A DNA stretch of 5,594 nucleotides from Prolixibacteraceae bacterium (lineage in GTDB: Bacteria; Bacteroidota; Bacteroidia; Bacteroidales; Prolixibacteraceae). Where the stretch lies: positions 1-5,594 of the forward strand of contig JAGODU010000235.1 in the NCBI GenBank assembly GCA_017998095.1, written 5' to 3'. How positions within the stretch are numbered: position 1 is the first letter of the stretch; every line of letters begins with the position of its first letter. The position numbers and the translations under genes are program-made. The notes beneath the pieces are model-generated. The model did not search any database and was not told the origin of the DNA. It worked only from the letters and a program-made list of their open reading frames with translations. This document shows, piece by piece, positions 1-5,594 of the stretch.

Positions 1-33
1 TTTTAAATCTCTGTTTATGAATAAGTTAGTCAT
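1..33 (-). CDS. Possible start of a further gene, cut by the left edge
   Basis: An ATG whose first base is 33 opens a frame that stays open to the left edge and reads MTNLFINRDLK. Eleven residues are too few to assign a family, and the product is unknown. The call rests on position: it is the only minus-strand ATG in this end of the window, it lies beyond a strong terminator that closes the upstream operon, and a TATATTTG -7 box lies 39 bp upstream, a normal distance for a Bacteroides leader. An inverted repeat fills nearly the whole leader and ends 4 bp before the ATG. The frame could be chance, since eleven open codons is not a demanding test. Confidence 0.35.
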   Translation of the reverse strand, partial: MTNLFINRDLK

Positions 34-37
34 AGTT

Positions 38-72
38 CGGACAAATTTTAAGTTGAACTTTAAATCTGTCCG
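38..72. repeat. Inverted repeat, 15-bp arms, in a leader
   Basis: The left arm CGGACAAATTTTAAG (38-52) and right arm CTTTAAATCTGTCCG (58-72) pair at 13 of 15 positions around the 5-nt spacer TTGAA. The outer six pairs (CGGACA/TGTCCG) are perfect. The repeat directly abuts the candidate -7 box at 73-80 and ends 4 bp before the possible ATG at 33. It could therefore be an operator at the transcription start, an RNA hairpin hiding the ribosome entry site, or a recombinase core site. It has no T tract on either strand, which argues against a terminator. Confidence 0.6.
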
Positions 73-102
73 CAAATATAAAAAATATAAATTCCAAACA
101 AA
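73..102 (-). promoter_or_regulatory. Candidate Bacteroides-type promoter firing leftward
   Basis: On the minus strand TATATTTG (73-80) fits the Bacteroidales -7 consensus TAnnTTTG exactly. A TTTG at 99-102 fits the -33 element with an 18-bp spacer, one base short of the usual 19 to 21. The surrounding sequence is very AT-rich. It sits between a terminator and a possible start codon at 33, as expected for the promoter of the next gene to the left. AT-rich DNA yields such motifs by chance, so the position supports the call as much as the match does. Confidence 0.5.
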
Positions 103-128
103 TTATAAAATGGAAAGACGTTCAAACC

Positions 129-177
129 AAAAAAAACAATGCCAAAACTTCGGAATTTTCTCCGGGGTTTTGGCATT
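129..177 (-). terminator. Strong intrinsic terminator of the HEPN-SecB cassette
   Basis: Positions 138-154 and 161-177 form a 17-bp stem with no unpaired base. The outer 11 pairs are AATGCCAAAAC/GTTTTGGCATT, and the inner six include two G-U wobbles when read as RNA. The loop is 6 nt (155-160). Read on the minus strand, the stem is followed by one G and then eight Ts (129-136). It lies 163 nt past the SecB-like stop codon and would end the cassette transcript, together with any read-through from the polysaccharide operon. Confidence 0.88.
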
Positions 178-339
178 TAGAACAAGGGAACAGTGAGCGG
201 CTGTAGCTTGACTTCATCATAATTTGACCGGCAAATGCCGGTATACACCAAATTTATTTTTGAGTTTTGCCGGTGAGCACCGAATTTTTGATGAATGTGT
301 CGGAATACGGATGCGGTTGCGTTGGCAGCTGCGTTGCCA
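178..339 (-). other. Structured 3' trailer with an open frame lacking a credible start
   Basis: This stretch separates the SecB-like stop from the terminator. It holds two perfect GC-rich hairpins in AT-rich surroundings: ACCGGCA-AA-TGCCGGT at 227-242 and CGGTG-AG-CACCG at 271-282. A minus-strand frame stays open from 362 to a TAA at 177-179, right at the base of the terminator stem, and its product ends with the residues KLQPLTVPLF. Its only upstream start option is a TTG inside the SecB-like gene, so I do not call it a gene. The residue pattern looks protein-like and I believe similar tails recur in Bacteroides genomes, but that is recollection, not a search result. A dispersed repeat or a gene remnant is the best guess. 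Confidence 0.4.
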
Positions 340-759
340 TTATTTTTTTTGATTTCCGACAAAGTTTACAGGAGGTAGAATTATTGGTCCTAAACCTGCT
401 TTCAAAGAGAGACCGGAAATGTGTTCCCGTATATAGGGGAAAATGATAGCTGCACCATTCACTCTCCCAAATAAATCATAATCTTTCAATTCACTTTCTC
501 CGACACATTCAAAAACACCCACCATCTTTACCAAAAATGAGAATTGCTCAGCATCATTATAATTTTGAACGACAGTAACTGTTTCTGCTACGGATATCAC
601 ATTGCCTTGAACACCAACTTCGGTATTAATATTCATGTCCATTTTCAAACCTGGCAATGCATCATCGAAATTCACATTGTTTATGCGTTTGAAATTACTC
701 TCAAGCAAAAGCAAATTTTTTATTCTGTATCCTGACTCCATATTATCAGTATCGCTCAT
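340..759 (-). CDS. SecB-like chaperone (probable TAC-type chaperone)
   Basis: This 139-residue protein is a SecB-fold chaperone. In E. coli, SecB (155 residues) is a cytosolic homotetramer that holds preproteins unfolded. The N-terminal strand LLLLESNFKRI (17-27), the central segment FSFLVKMVGVFEC (73-85) and above all the C-terminal block at 103-133, with the signatures FPYIREHIS and ILPPVNF, match the family (compare LFPYARE...LAPVNF in SecB). The start is ATG, one base after the stop of the preceding gene, so the two are almost certainly translationally coupled. Canonical secB sits alone or with housekeeping genes. A SecB homologue as the last gene behind a HEPN gene and a small unknown gene points instead to the TAC role known for Rv1957 of M. 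tuberculosis, where the chaperone folds and protects an antitoxin. The family assignment is firm; the TAC role is inferred from context. Confidence 0.85.
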   Translation of the reverse strand: MSDTDNMESGYRIKNLLLLESNFKRINNVNFDDALPGLKMDMNINTEVGVQGNVISVAETVTVVQNYNDAEQFSFLVKMVGVFECVGESELKDYDLFGRVNGAAIIFPYIREHISGLSLKAGLGPIILPPVNFVGNQKK

Positions 760-760
760 A

Positions 761-1225
761 TTATGCTGCTTTTAAAATGTTATCACCATCACATGAATTG
801 GGACTGTCAAAACTATTGAATTTATAATTTATTCTTAATTCATAGAATGGTATGTCTGAGAATGGTATATCAAAACATTTATTTACAGAGGTGACAATAT
901 TTGTATTAATAATATTTGTAGTTTCTTTTGACGATGTGATTGGAGCATATTCCAATCCTTCCAAAACAAGTTCGGGAGTTGATATCTCTACCAATGCATC
1001 ATCGGATATAAAACAAATATTTTCAGATGGAAATAGGGTAACAAAACGCTTGTAGAAATCATCCTCCCATTGGATATAATCAGTGTCTAAATGATATATA
1101 TCATTAGGTAGCACTTCAACGATATGCACTAATGCGTTTGTGTCGTATTCATAACGAATACGTGTTTTTGAGAAATGTTTGATAAATGCATTTAATGCAT
1201 CATGTATGTAATTCTTTGCTTCCAT
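761..1225 (-). CDS. Unknown 154-residue protein, candidate chaperone-dependent antitoxin
   Basis: I recognise no characterised family. Residues 1-93 look like a compact alpha/beta domain: a helix rich in Ala, Phe and Lys (5-20), strands around RIRYEYD and ALVHIVEVLP, an acidic-aromatic helix (52-64) and the hydrophobic segment ENICFISDDALVEI (68-81). Residues 95-115 are a Ser/Thr/Asn/Ile-rich linker. Residues 116-139 are rich in Phe, Tyr, Pro and Ile and look extended, and the last 15 are polar. No signal peptide, membrane helix or DNA-binding motif is visible. The gene lies between a HEPN protein (2-bp gap) and a SecB-like chaperone (1-bp gap). In known TAC systems the antitoxin carries an exposed hydrophobic C-terminal extension that the chaperone binds, and the layout here fits that design. 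The antitoxin role is a hypothesis; a second chaperone partner or an effector is also possible. Confidence 0.72.
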   Translation of the reverse strand: MEAKNYIHDALNAFIKHFSKTRIRYEYDTNALVHIVEVLPNDIYHLDTDYIQWEDDFYKRFVTLFPSENICFISDDALVEISTPELVLEGLEYAPITSSKETTNIINTNIVTSVNKCFDIPFSDIPFYELRINYKFNSFDSPNSCDGDNILKAA

Positions 1226-1227
1226 AA

Positions 1228-1641
1228 TCAGTATTTTTTCAAAATGGACAACAGCTCTAAAGACAAGTCCATTGATTTTCTACTTTTACTACTATCGAAT
1301 GTAGTGTCACTGTAATCGGCGTCAATACGAAGCTTTTTAAGCTGAGGGATGTCATTTCTTAAATCGCGAGCATCTTTTTTTGAGTTTTTATATTTCGAAT
1401 TAGAGATGTACTTTACTACCTCATTCAATAAGTATTCATGTGATCCCATCCTCGATTGGCTTGTGTTTGAATCAAGTTCAACTTGAGTCCTCTCCATCGA
1501 ATATAGCCAAATATACTTCAAAATCTGATAACAACTATAATACGCAGCATGAGCGACTGCATTATATAAGCAATTATTATGCAGCAACTGTGCTGCTGCT
1601 ACAAGCATTTCTGACTTATTTTGCAGTGGAGTGCTCTGCAT
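1228..1641 (-). CDS. HEPN-domain protein, candidate toxin of a TAC module
   Basis: This 137-residue helical protein is of the stand-alone HEPN type (COG1895-like). The long second helix carries AVAHAAYYSCYQILK (28-42), the family's A...YY..F pattern. A loop and helix with GSHEYLLNE (67-75) matches the usual H..L segment, and LKKLRIDADYSD (101-112) matches the R..ADY motif before the last helix (122-135). Many HEPN proteins are RNases using R-x4-6-H and act as toxins in MNT-HEPN or phage-defence systems. Here no His follows Arg95 or Arg105 in that window, so nuclease activity is not assured. The ATG start is supported by a -7 box 29 bp upstream. It is first in the operon, the usual toxin position in higBA-type TAC modules. 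No nucleotidyltransferase (MNT) antitoxin is nearby; its place is taken by an unrecognised protein and a SecB homologue. Confidence 0.8.
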   Translation of the reverse strand: MQSTPLQNKSEMLVAAAQLLHNNCLYNAVAHAAYYSCYQILKYIWLYSMERTQVELDSNTSQSRMGSHEYLLNEVVKYISNSKYKNSKKDARDLRNDIPQLKKLRIDADYSDTTFDSSKSRKSMDLSLELLSILKKY

Positions 1642-1670
1642 CTATTGTGGCGATTTCTTGTGTTTCCGCG

Positions 1671-1678
1671 CAAAAGTA
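1671..1678 (-). promoter_or_regulatory. -7 box of the HEPN-SecB operon
   Basis: On the minus strand TACTTTTG matches the Bacteroidales -7 consensus TAnnTTTG at every fixed base. It ends 29 bp before the HEPN ATG, giving a leader of roughly 20 nt. No clear TTTG -33 element sits 19 to 21 bp upstream, so the promoter may be weak or may need an activator. The leader has no Shine-Dalgarno sequence, which is normal for this phylum. No terminator is visible between ugd and this box, so read-through from ugd may also feed the operon. Confidence 0.6.
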
Positions 1679-1758
1679 TAAAATATTTAGATAGTAATCT
1701 TGTTTTTTAAAAGGTTTTGAACAGGATCAGTGAAAAGAATGGAATTTGCTGCACGGTT

Positions 1759-1830
1759 GTTACCGAAAACGCCACACTCGTGGGTACCGAAAATGTTGCA
1801 TTCTCAGTTACCGGCTATAATACTCAATCC
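1759..1830. repeat. Three degenerate 24-bp tandem units
   Basis: Units run 1759-1782, 1783-1806 and 1807-1830. Each begins G(T/G)TACCG, and units 1 and 2 share (T/G)TACCGAAAA. Read on the plus strand they encode an eight-residue repeat: [24 protein letters not shown]. The minus strand also has an open reading, with VTENATFSV followed by a VAFSV copy. The cause is an imperfect dyad between the GGTACC-type ends around 1783-1812. The third unit runs into the ugd stop codon region. Neither open frame has an ATG, so this looks like non-coding repeat DNA or a remnant. Confidence 0.55.
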
Positions 1831-3170
1831 TTCTGAAAGATATCCCGAGTATAGACCTTATGGGCGACGTCGTCCAGACAAGGGTCGTAGCGGTTTGCGA
1901 TGATGGAATTGGATCGTTTCTTGAACTCATCGAGATTATTTACCACTTTACTGCCGAAGAACGATGTTCCGTCTTCGAGTGCGGGCTCATAGACGATGAC
2001 ATTGGCGCCTTTGGCCTTGACGCGCTTCATGACGCCCTGGATAGCGCTCTGACGGAAGTTGTCGGAACTGCTTTTCATGGTGAGGCGGAATACGCCCACC
2101 GTTACGGGTTCCTTGCTTCCATCGTACTGGTTGTCGGTACTGTAGTCGTACCAACCTGCCTTGCGCAACACCTCATCGGCAATGAAGTCCTTACGGGTGC
2201 GGTTACTCTCTACAATGGCAGTCATCATATTTTGAGGCACATCGGCATAGTTGGCCAGCAATTGTTTAGTGTCTTTAGGCAAACAGTAACCGCCATAGCC
2301 GAAACTGGGGTTATTATAATGAGTACCGATTCTCGGATCAAGGCCTACACCCAAAATAATTGCCCGGCTGTCCAAGCCCTTCATCTCGGCGTAAGTATCG
2401 AGCTCATTGAAATAAGAAACACGCAGAGCCAGGTAGGTGTTCGCAAACAGTTTCACGGCCTCTGCCTCCTTGATGCCCATAAACAGAGTATCAATGTTCT
2501 CCTTCAAAGCGCCCTCCCGCAGCAGTGCCGCAAAAGCCCTGGCATACTCCTCTGCCTTAGGATTTCCGATAGCCTCAATAGCAGCGTTTTCCTCTTCCCA
2601 CTTCCTGTCCTTGTTTGGCATAATCTTAGGAAAGCCTACAATAATACGGCTCGGATAGAGGTTGTCGTAGAGCGCCTTACTCTCGCGAAGAAACTCAGGC
2701 GAGAACAGCAAATTGAACTTTTTGCCCTTCAAAGCAGGATCGGTCAAAAACTTGAGCGAATACTTCACATACAGCGAGTGGCAATACCCCACAGGAATGG
2801 TACTTTTAATCACCATTACCGCATCCGGGTTCACACTCAACACGAGGTCGATAACATCCTCAATATGGTGGGTATCGAAAAAATTCTTTTGAGGATCGTA
2901 GTTCGTCGGAACCGCAATCACCACAAAGTCCGCCTCCCGGTACGCCGACTCACCATCGAGAGTTGCCCGAAGATGGAGTTGCTTTTCGGCAAGGTACTTC
3001 TCGATATACTCATCCTGAATAGGAGAAATCCCATCATTCAGTTTTTTCACCTTTTCCGGCACCACATCAACCGCTGTCACACGATGATGCTGCGCAAGCA
3101 GTATTGCGATGGATAGTCCTACGTAACCTGTGCCGGCTACGGCTATTTTGGGGTTTTTAAAATCTTGCAT
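1824..3170 (-). CDS. ugd: UDP-glucose 6-dehydrogenase
   Basis: This cytosolic enzyme oxidises UDP-glucose to UDP-glucuronate with two NAD+, supplying an acidic sugar donor for surface polysaccharide. The 448-residue protein shows the whole family layout. It has an N-terminal Rossmann fold with GTGYVG (13-18) and Asp35 at the end of strand 2 for the NAD ribose, then PTN (88-90), STIPVG (123-128), SPEFLRES (157-164), and Lys240 and Asn244 in [14 protein letters not shown]. The catalytic Cys296 lies in [11 protein letters not shown] (290-300), and the UDP-binding C-terminal domain follows from about 350. YFDT-like FFDTHHIE (97-104) favours UDP-glucose over UDP-ManNAc dehydrogenases. At 448 residues it is longer than E. 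coli Ugd (388), mainly through insertions near 180-230 and in the C-terminal domain. It is the last gene of the operon, 48 bp after the glycosyltransferase, and is visibly more GC-rich than its neighbours, as if it had a different origin or evolutionary history. Confidence 0.95.
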   Translation of the reverse strand: MQDFKNPKIAVAGTGYVGLSIAILLAQHHRVTAVDVVPEKVKKLNDGISPIQDEYIEKYLAEKQLHLRATLDGESAYREADFVVIAVPTNYDPQKNFFDTHHIEDVIDLVLSVNPDAVMVIKSTIPVGYCHSLYVKYSLKFLTDPALKGKKFNLLFSPEFLRESKALYDNLYPSRIIVGFPKIMPNKDRKWEEENAAIEAIGNPKAEEYARAFAALLREGALKENIDTLFMGIKEAEAVKLFANTYLALRVSYFNELDTYAEMKGLDSRAIILGVGLDPRIGTHYNNPSFGYGGYCLPKDTKQLLANYADVPQNMMTAIVESNRTRKDFIADEVLRKAGWYDYSTDNQYDGSKEPVTVGVFRLTMKSSSDNFRQSAIQGVMKRVKAKGANVIVYEPALEDGTSFFGSKVVNNLDEFKKRSNSIIANRYDPCLDDVAHKVYTRDIFQKD

Positions 3171-3218
3171 AAGGGGTGGTGGGTTGTGTTGGTTGAGATT
3201 TTTTCGTAAAAAAGTTGT

Positions 3219-4277
3219 CTATGGTGTAATCTTGACTTGTAGATGTTTTAATGATTTTAGTAGCTTCTTTAATTTAGGAGGAATAAAAGTATAAAATATA
3301 TAATGGGTCTCTTTAAAAATTTTCATCACTTTTATTGCTTCTTTGAGATAGCTAAAAGTTTTTTTTAATGATATGTTTTCAGGTCTATTGAACAAATAAT
3401 AGTGAAATAAATTGCATGCCACATGAAACTTCTTGTACCTCGTAAACTCATCTTTATTAGCGTCATAAAGTTCACTGTAAATATTATAAGCAATATTCAT
3501 CTTCACTTCCTCATGTTTCATGCTATTTACACCTCCCTGATGTATCCTATAAACACCTAATACCTCGGTAAAATAAAAACCTTTCCCTGTTTTCAGCAAA
3601 TGATAAAATAAGTGAGTATCTCTTCTATACTTATACTTACTTAAGTTTTTCACCAATACTTCTCTATTGTTAACAAAAACAGCTGTTAGTGTTTTTGTTA
3701 ACCATTTGAATTTGGCGTTGTCAGGACACAATGTATAACCATTACTACTATTATTTAGGTTTATTTTCTTTGATGTAATAACAACTCTTTTCTTTTCATT
3801 GGTATAAACATTTATAGACTCAAATCCTCCTACACATAAAGAATACTCTGGATTCGCCTCCAAAAAATCCACTTGCTTTTGCAATTTTAAAGGGTCCGTC
3901 CAATAATCATCGCCTTCGCAAAGAGCTATGTATTTTCCTTTTGCCCTTGGAAATTGATAAGTCATAGATATGCCTATACCTTGTGAATACTGATTTTCTG
4001 ATTGATAAATCGGTTTAATAATATTAGGATATTTTGCCTCATATTCCCTAATTATATTTGCCGTATTGTCAGTTGAAGCGTCATCATGGAGAAGAATTTC
4101 AACTGGGAATGTGGTTTTTTGCATTAAAAAGCCCTCGATACATTCTCTTATAAATGGCTCATGGTTGTAGGTAATTGAACAAATACTTACAAGAGGCAAA
4201 ATCCCCTCTGGCCAAACTTGCTCTGATATTGGAATAGGCTCCATTAATGGAATATAGGTATGTTTTTGTTCTGTCAT
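3219..4277 (-). CDS. Family 2 glycosyltransferase
   Basis: This 352-residue GT-A fold enzyme (GT2 family) probably adds one sugar of a capsule or exopolysaccharide repeat unit at the cytoplasmic face of the membrane. The domain begins at about residue 29 with LVSICSITYNHEPFIRECIEG, broken here as LVSIC (29-33) and SITYNHEPFI (34-43). DDAST (65-69) is the nucleotide-binding loop, EGDDYW (121-126) is the DxD-like metal site, and GVYRIHQGGVNS (241-252) is the C-terminal motif common in Bacteroides GT2 enzymes. RRDTHLFYHL (218-227) is in the place of the acceptor-binding region with the probable catalytic base. No confident membrane segment is seen; the last 60 residues are Lys- and Phe-rich and may touch the membrane. 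Donor and acceptor cannot be told from sequence. The gene starts 29 bp after the deacetylase-like gene and precedes ugd. Its AT-rich composition is typical of capsule loci. Confidence 0.9.
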   Translation of the reverse strand: MTEQKHTYIPLMEPIPISEQVWPEGILPLVSICSITYNHEPFIRECIEGFLMQKTTFPVEILLHDDASTDNTANIIREYEAKYPNIIKPIYQSENQYSQGIGISMTYQFPRAKGKYIALCEGDDYWTDPLKLQKQVDFLEANPEYSLCVGGFESINVYTNEKKRVVITSKKINLNNSSNGYTLCPDNAKFKWLTKTLTAVFVNNREVLVKNLSKYKYRRDTHLFYHLLKTGKGFYFTEVLGVYRIHQGGVNSMKHEEVKMNIAYNIYSELYDANKDEFTRYKKFHVACNLFHYYLFNRPENISLKKTFSYLKEAIKVMKIFKETHYIFYTFIPPKLKKLLKSLKHLQVKITP

Positions 4278-4306
4278 ATATTTTAAGCATTCTATAAAAG
4301 CATTTT

Positions 4307-5594
4307 CTATTGATTTTTGAGAGCATAATCTATGATATTAAAATACACGGGCTTATGGTGTCTGCGTTCTCGAGCATTGAACTGATTCGAATGCCAGTTG
4401 ATACATAAAACGCCTTTGTGCTTTTTAACTACATCAATAACCTCTTTCGCATCTTCAAAATGTTCTTTAGGAGACCATCCATTACGCAAAGCCACCGAGT
4501 CCATCAAATAAAAGGGGTATTCTACTAAGTCTAACACTTGTCGATGATAAATGTCAAATACACGAAATGGGAAACAGACTCCACATCGAAATCCGTTACG
4601 ATGTTGATAACCCAGTCCACTATCAAATTTCAGATGCTTATTCCACTGCCTGAATGTTGTCATATTATAATATAAGCCGTGGTTTCTGCCACCTTGTACT
4701 TGTTCTCCAGCAACTGACCGAAGTCTTTCTAGTTCCACTTCATATTGCTTGTCGTTATTAAACGTGGTTTCTGACGGATGAAATCCAATAATATGATGCC
4801 GATTGATAATATGCCTTATAGTAGATGAAATACGGTCTTCTTCTACGGCATAGGTATAACCATGTTCTCCTTGATTACATGCCTTGAAATAGAATTCATT
4901 TTTCAGATTATGCTTATCGCTGAAATCCATGAGTTCATCAAACGGCATAAAGGGTTCGATTCTAAAAAATTTATATCTCACGACATTATTCAATGTCTTC
5001 CAAGCTTTTTTATACTGTTTTTGCTTAAAAGCCAAAGGAATCAGATTCTTTGCCAACTCTCCCCACGATGACACATAGCACCTGTCCACATCATGCGTTA
5101 ACTTAATCTGAAATACCTTATTTGCGTTTACAGTCATATGATTTTGGCGAAAGATTTTCTCAATCCACACAAGATATTCGTTGATAATTGCCCTTTTGTC
5201 ATATCCATTTTTAACACATAAAAGTTCCTTTTCCGAACACTTACCCTTATTTTCCCTTCCCAACAAAAATTCTTCCCATCGTGTAAGCATGAAAAAAGCA
5301 GAGGCAAAAATATCAATCCCACATACTATCTTGTGATCATCCTCATAAAATGTATCTTCTCCGAAAATAATAGGAAGACCATTCAACGCAGGATGCATTG
5401 CAATTTCAATGCGAATAGGTAAGTTGTCTATAGAAAGATACGACAAAGCATCTTTGTACTTTGAAAAAAACGCGTCTTTAATAATAAAGCTCTTATTCGG
5501 GAGATTCAGCACATAGTCTGACTCCCGTTCATCAATTTCAATAGTGAAAGGAATACTTAGAAAGTCACCCAGCAATTGCTGGATAATATAGATC
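4307..5594 (-). CDS. Polysaccharide-deacetylase-like protein, 5' end outside window
   Basis: The frame stays open to the right edge, reading IYIIQQLLGDF before the family-like stretch continues. The nearest start-like codon inside is a TTG at 5575, so the true start lies upstream and the 5' end is missing. Counting from that TTG, residues 1-150 form the N-terminal region found in Bacteroidetes deacetylase-like proteins of surface-glycan loci, including ASAFFMLTRWEE (91-102). A NodB-like (CE4) domain follows: LTHDVDR (159-165), GFHPSETT (264-271), GGRNHGLYY (295-303), DSGLGY then GFRCGVCFPF (318-337), and INWHSN (392-397). The metal-binding Asp and His sites are recognisable, although THDVD differs from the classic TFDDG. 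No signal peptide can be judged. The likely role is removing N- or O-acetyl groups from a glycan intermediate; the substrate is unknown. It is co-transcribed with the glycosyltransferase and ugd. Confidence 0.85.
   Translation of the reverse strand, partial: IYIIQQLLGDFLSIPFTIEIDERESDYVLNLPNKSFIIKDAFFSKYKDALSYLSIDNLPIRIEIAMHPALNGLPIIFGEDTFYEDDHKIVCGIDIFASAFFMLTRWEEFLLGRENKGKCSEKELLCVKNGYDKRAIINEYLVWIEKIFRQNHMTVNANKVFQIKLTHDVDRCYVSSWGELAKNLIPLAFKQKQYKKAWKTLNNVVRYKFFRIEPFMPFDELMDFSDKHNLKNEFYFKACNQGEHGYTYAVEEDRISSTIRHIINRHHIIGFHPSETTFNNDKQYEVELERLRSVAGEQVQGGRNHGLYYNMTTFRQWNKHLKFDSGLGYQHRNGFRCGVCFPFRVFDIYHRQVLDLVEYPFYLMDSVALRNGWSPKEHFEDAKEVIDVVKKHKGVLCINWHSNQFNARERRHHKPVYFNIIDYALKNQ

Noticed and set aside
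38..72. Inverted repeat as an intrinsic terminator
   Set aside because: No T tract follows on either strand and the stem is AT-rich with two mismatches. A much better terminator lies at 129-177.
177..362. A 61-codon minus-strand frame as a real gene
   Set aside because: Its only start option is a TTG inside the 3' end of the SecB-like gene, with no leader signals. I describe it as part of the trailer instead.
340..759. The housekeeping secB of the Sec export pathway
   Set aside because: The homology is to SecB, but coupling to a HEPN gene and an unknown gene, and the lack of any export or core gene nearby, fit a specialised chaperone better.
544..1694. Plus-strand frames opposite the HEPN-SecB cassette (544-735, 852-1055, 1440-1694)
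   Set aside because: All are antisense to genes with recognised domains or tight operon spacing. None has a credible promoter or a recognisable product.
1783..1812. Imperfect dyad after ugd as its terminator
   Set aside because: The arms pair only with a gap and several mismatches, and no T tract follows on the minus strand. It is better explained as part of the 24-bp repeat.
1860..3116. A 418-codon plus-strand open frame
   Set aside because: It lies wholly antisense to ugd, which has every family motif. Its translation is low-complexity-like (many His, Arg and Val) with no recognisable domain, so it is a shadow of ugd.
5134..5322. Short minus-strand frame inside the deacetylase-like gene
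   Set aside because: It overlaps the coding frame of the deacetylase-like protein in another frame and shows no recognisable domain.

Overview
The window looks like chromosomal DNA from a gut Bacteroidales species (Bacteroides, Phocaeicola, Parabacteroides or a relative). The evidence is AT-rich spacers, gene starts without Shine-Dalgarno sequences, TAnnTTTG-type -7 boxes, and protein sequences typical of that order. Every supported gene lies on the minus strand, so transcription runs from the right edge to the left.

Right part (about 5594 to 1824): the end of a surface-polysaccharide (capsule or exopolysaccharide) operon. In transcription order it holds a polysaccharide-deacetylase-like protein whose 5' end lies outside the window, a family 2 glycosyltransferase, and UDP-glucose 6-dehydrogenase (ugd). 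The gaps are 29 and 48 bp. Ugd supplies UDP-glucuronate, the glycosyltransferase probably adds one sugar of the repeat unit, and the deacetylase-like protein would edit a glycan. No promoter for this operon is visible.

Spacer (1823 to 1642): a short tandem array of degenerate 24-bp units that starts inside the ugd 3' end, then a good Bacteroides-type -7 box for the next operon.

Left-centre (1641 to 340): a tight three-gene cassette with 2-bp and 1-bp gaps. It encodes a HEPN-domain protein, an unrecognised 154-residue protein, and a SecB-like chaperone. The order and spacing match a toxin-antitoxin-chaperone (TAC) module in which the middle protein would be the chaperone-dependent antitoxin. 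This is the most interesting item here; it is inferred from domain content and gene order, not demonstrated.

Left end (339 to 1): a trailer with two GC-rich hairpins and an open frame without a credible start, then a strong intrinsic terminator (17-bp stem, T8 tract). Beyond it is a candidate promoter firing leftward, a 15-bp-arm inverted repeat just downstream of its -7 box, and the possible first 11 codons of a further minus-strand gene. No tRNA, rRNA, CRISPR array or transposase gene was seen.
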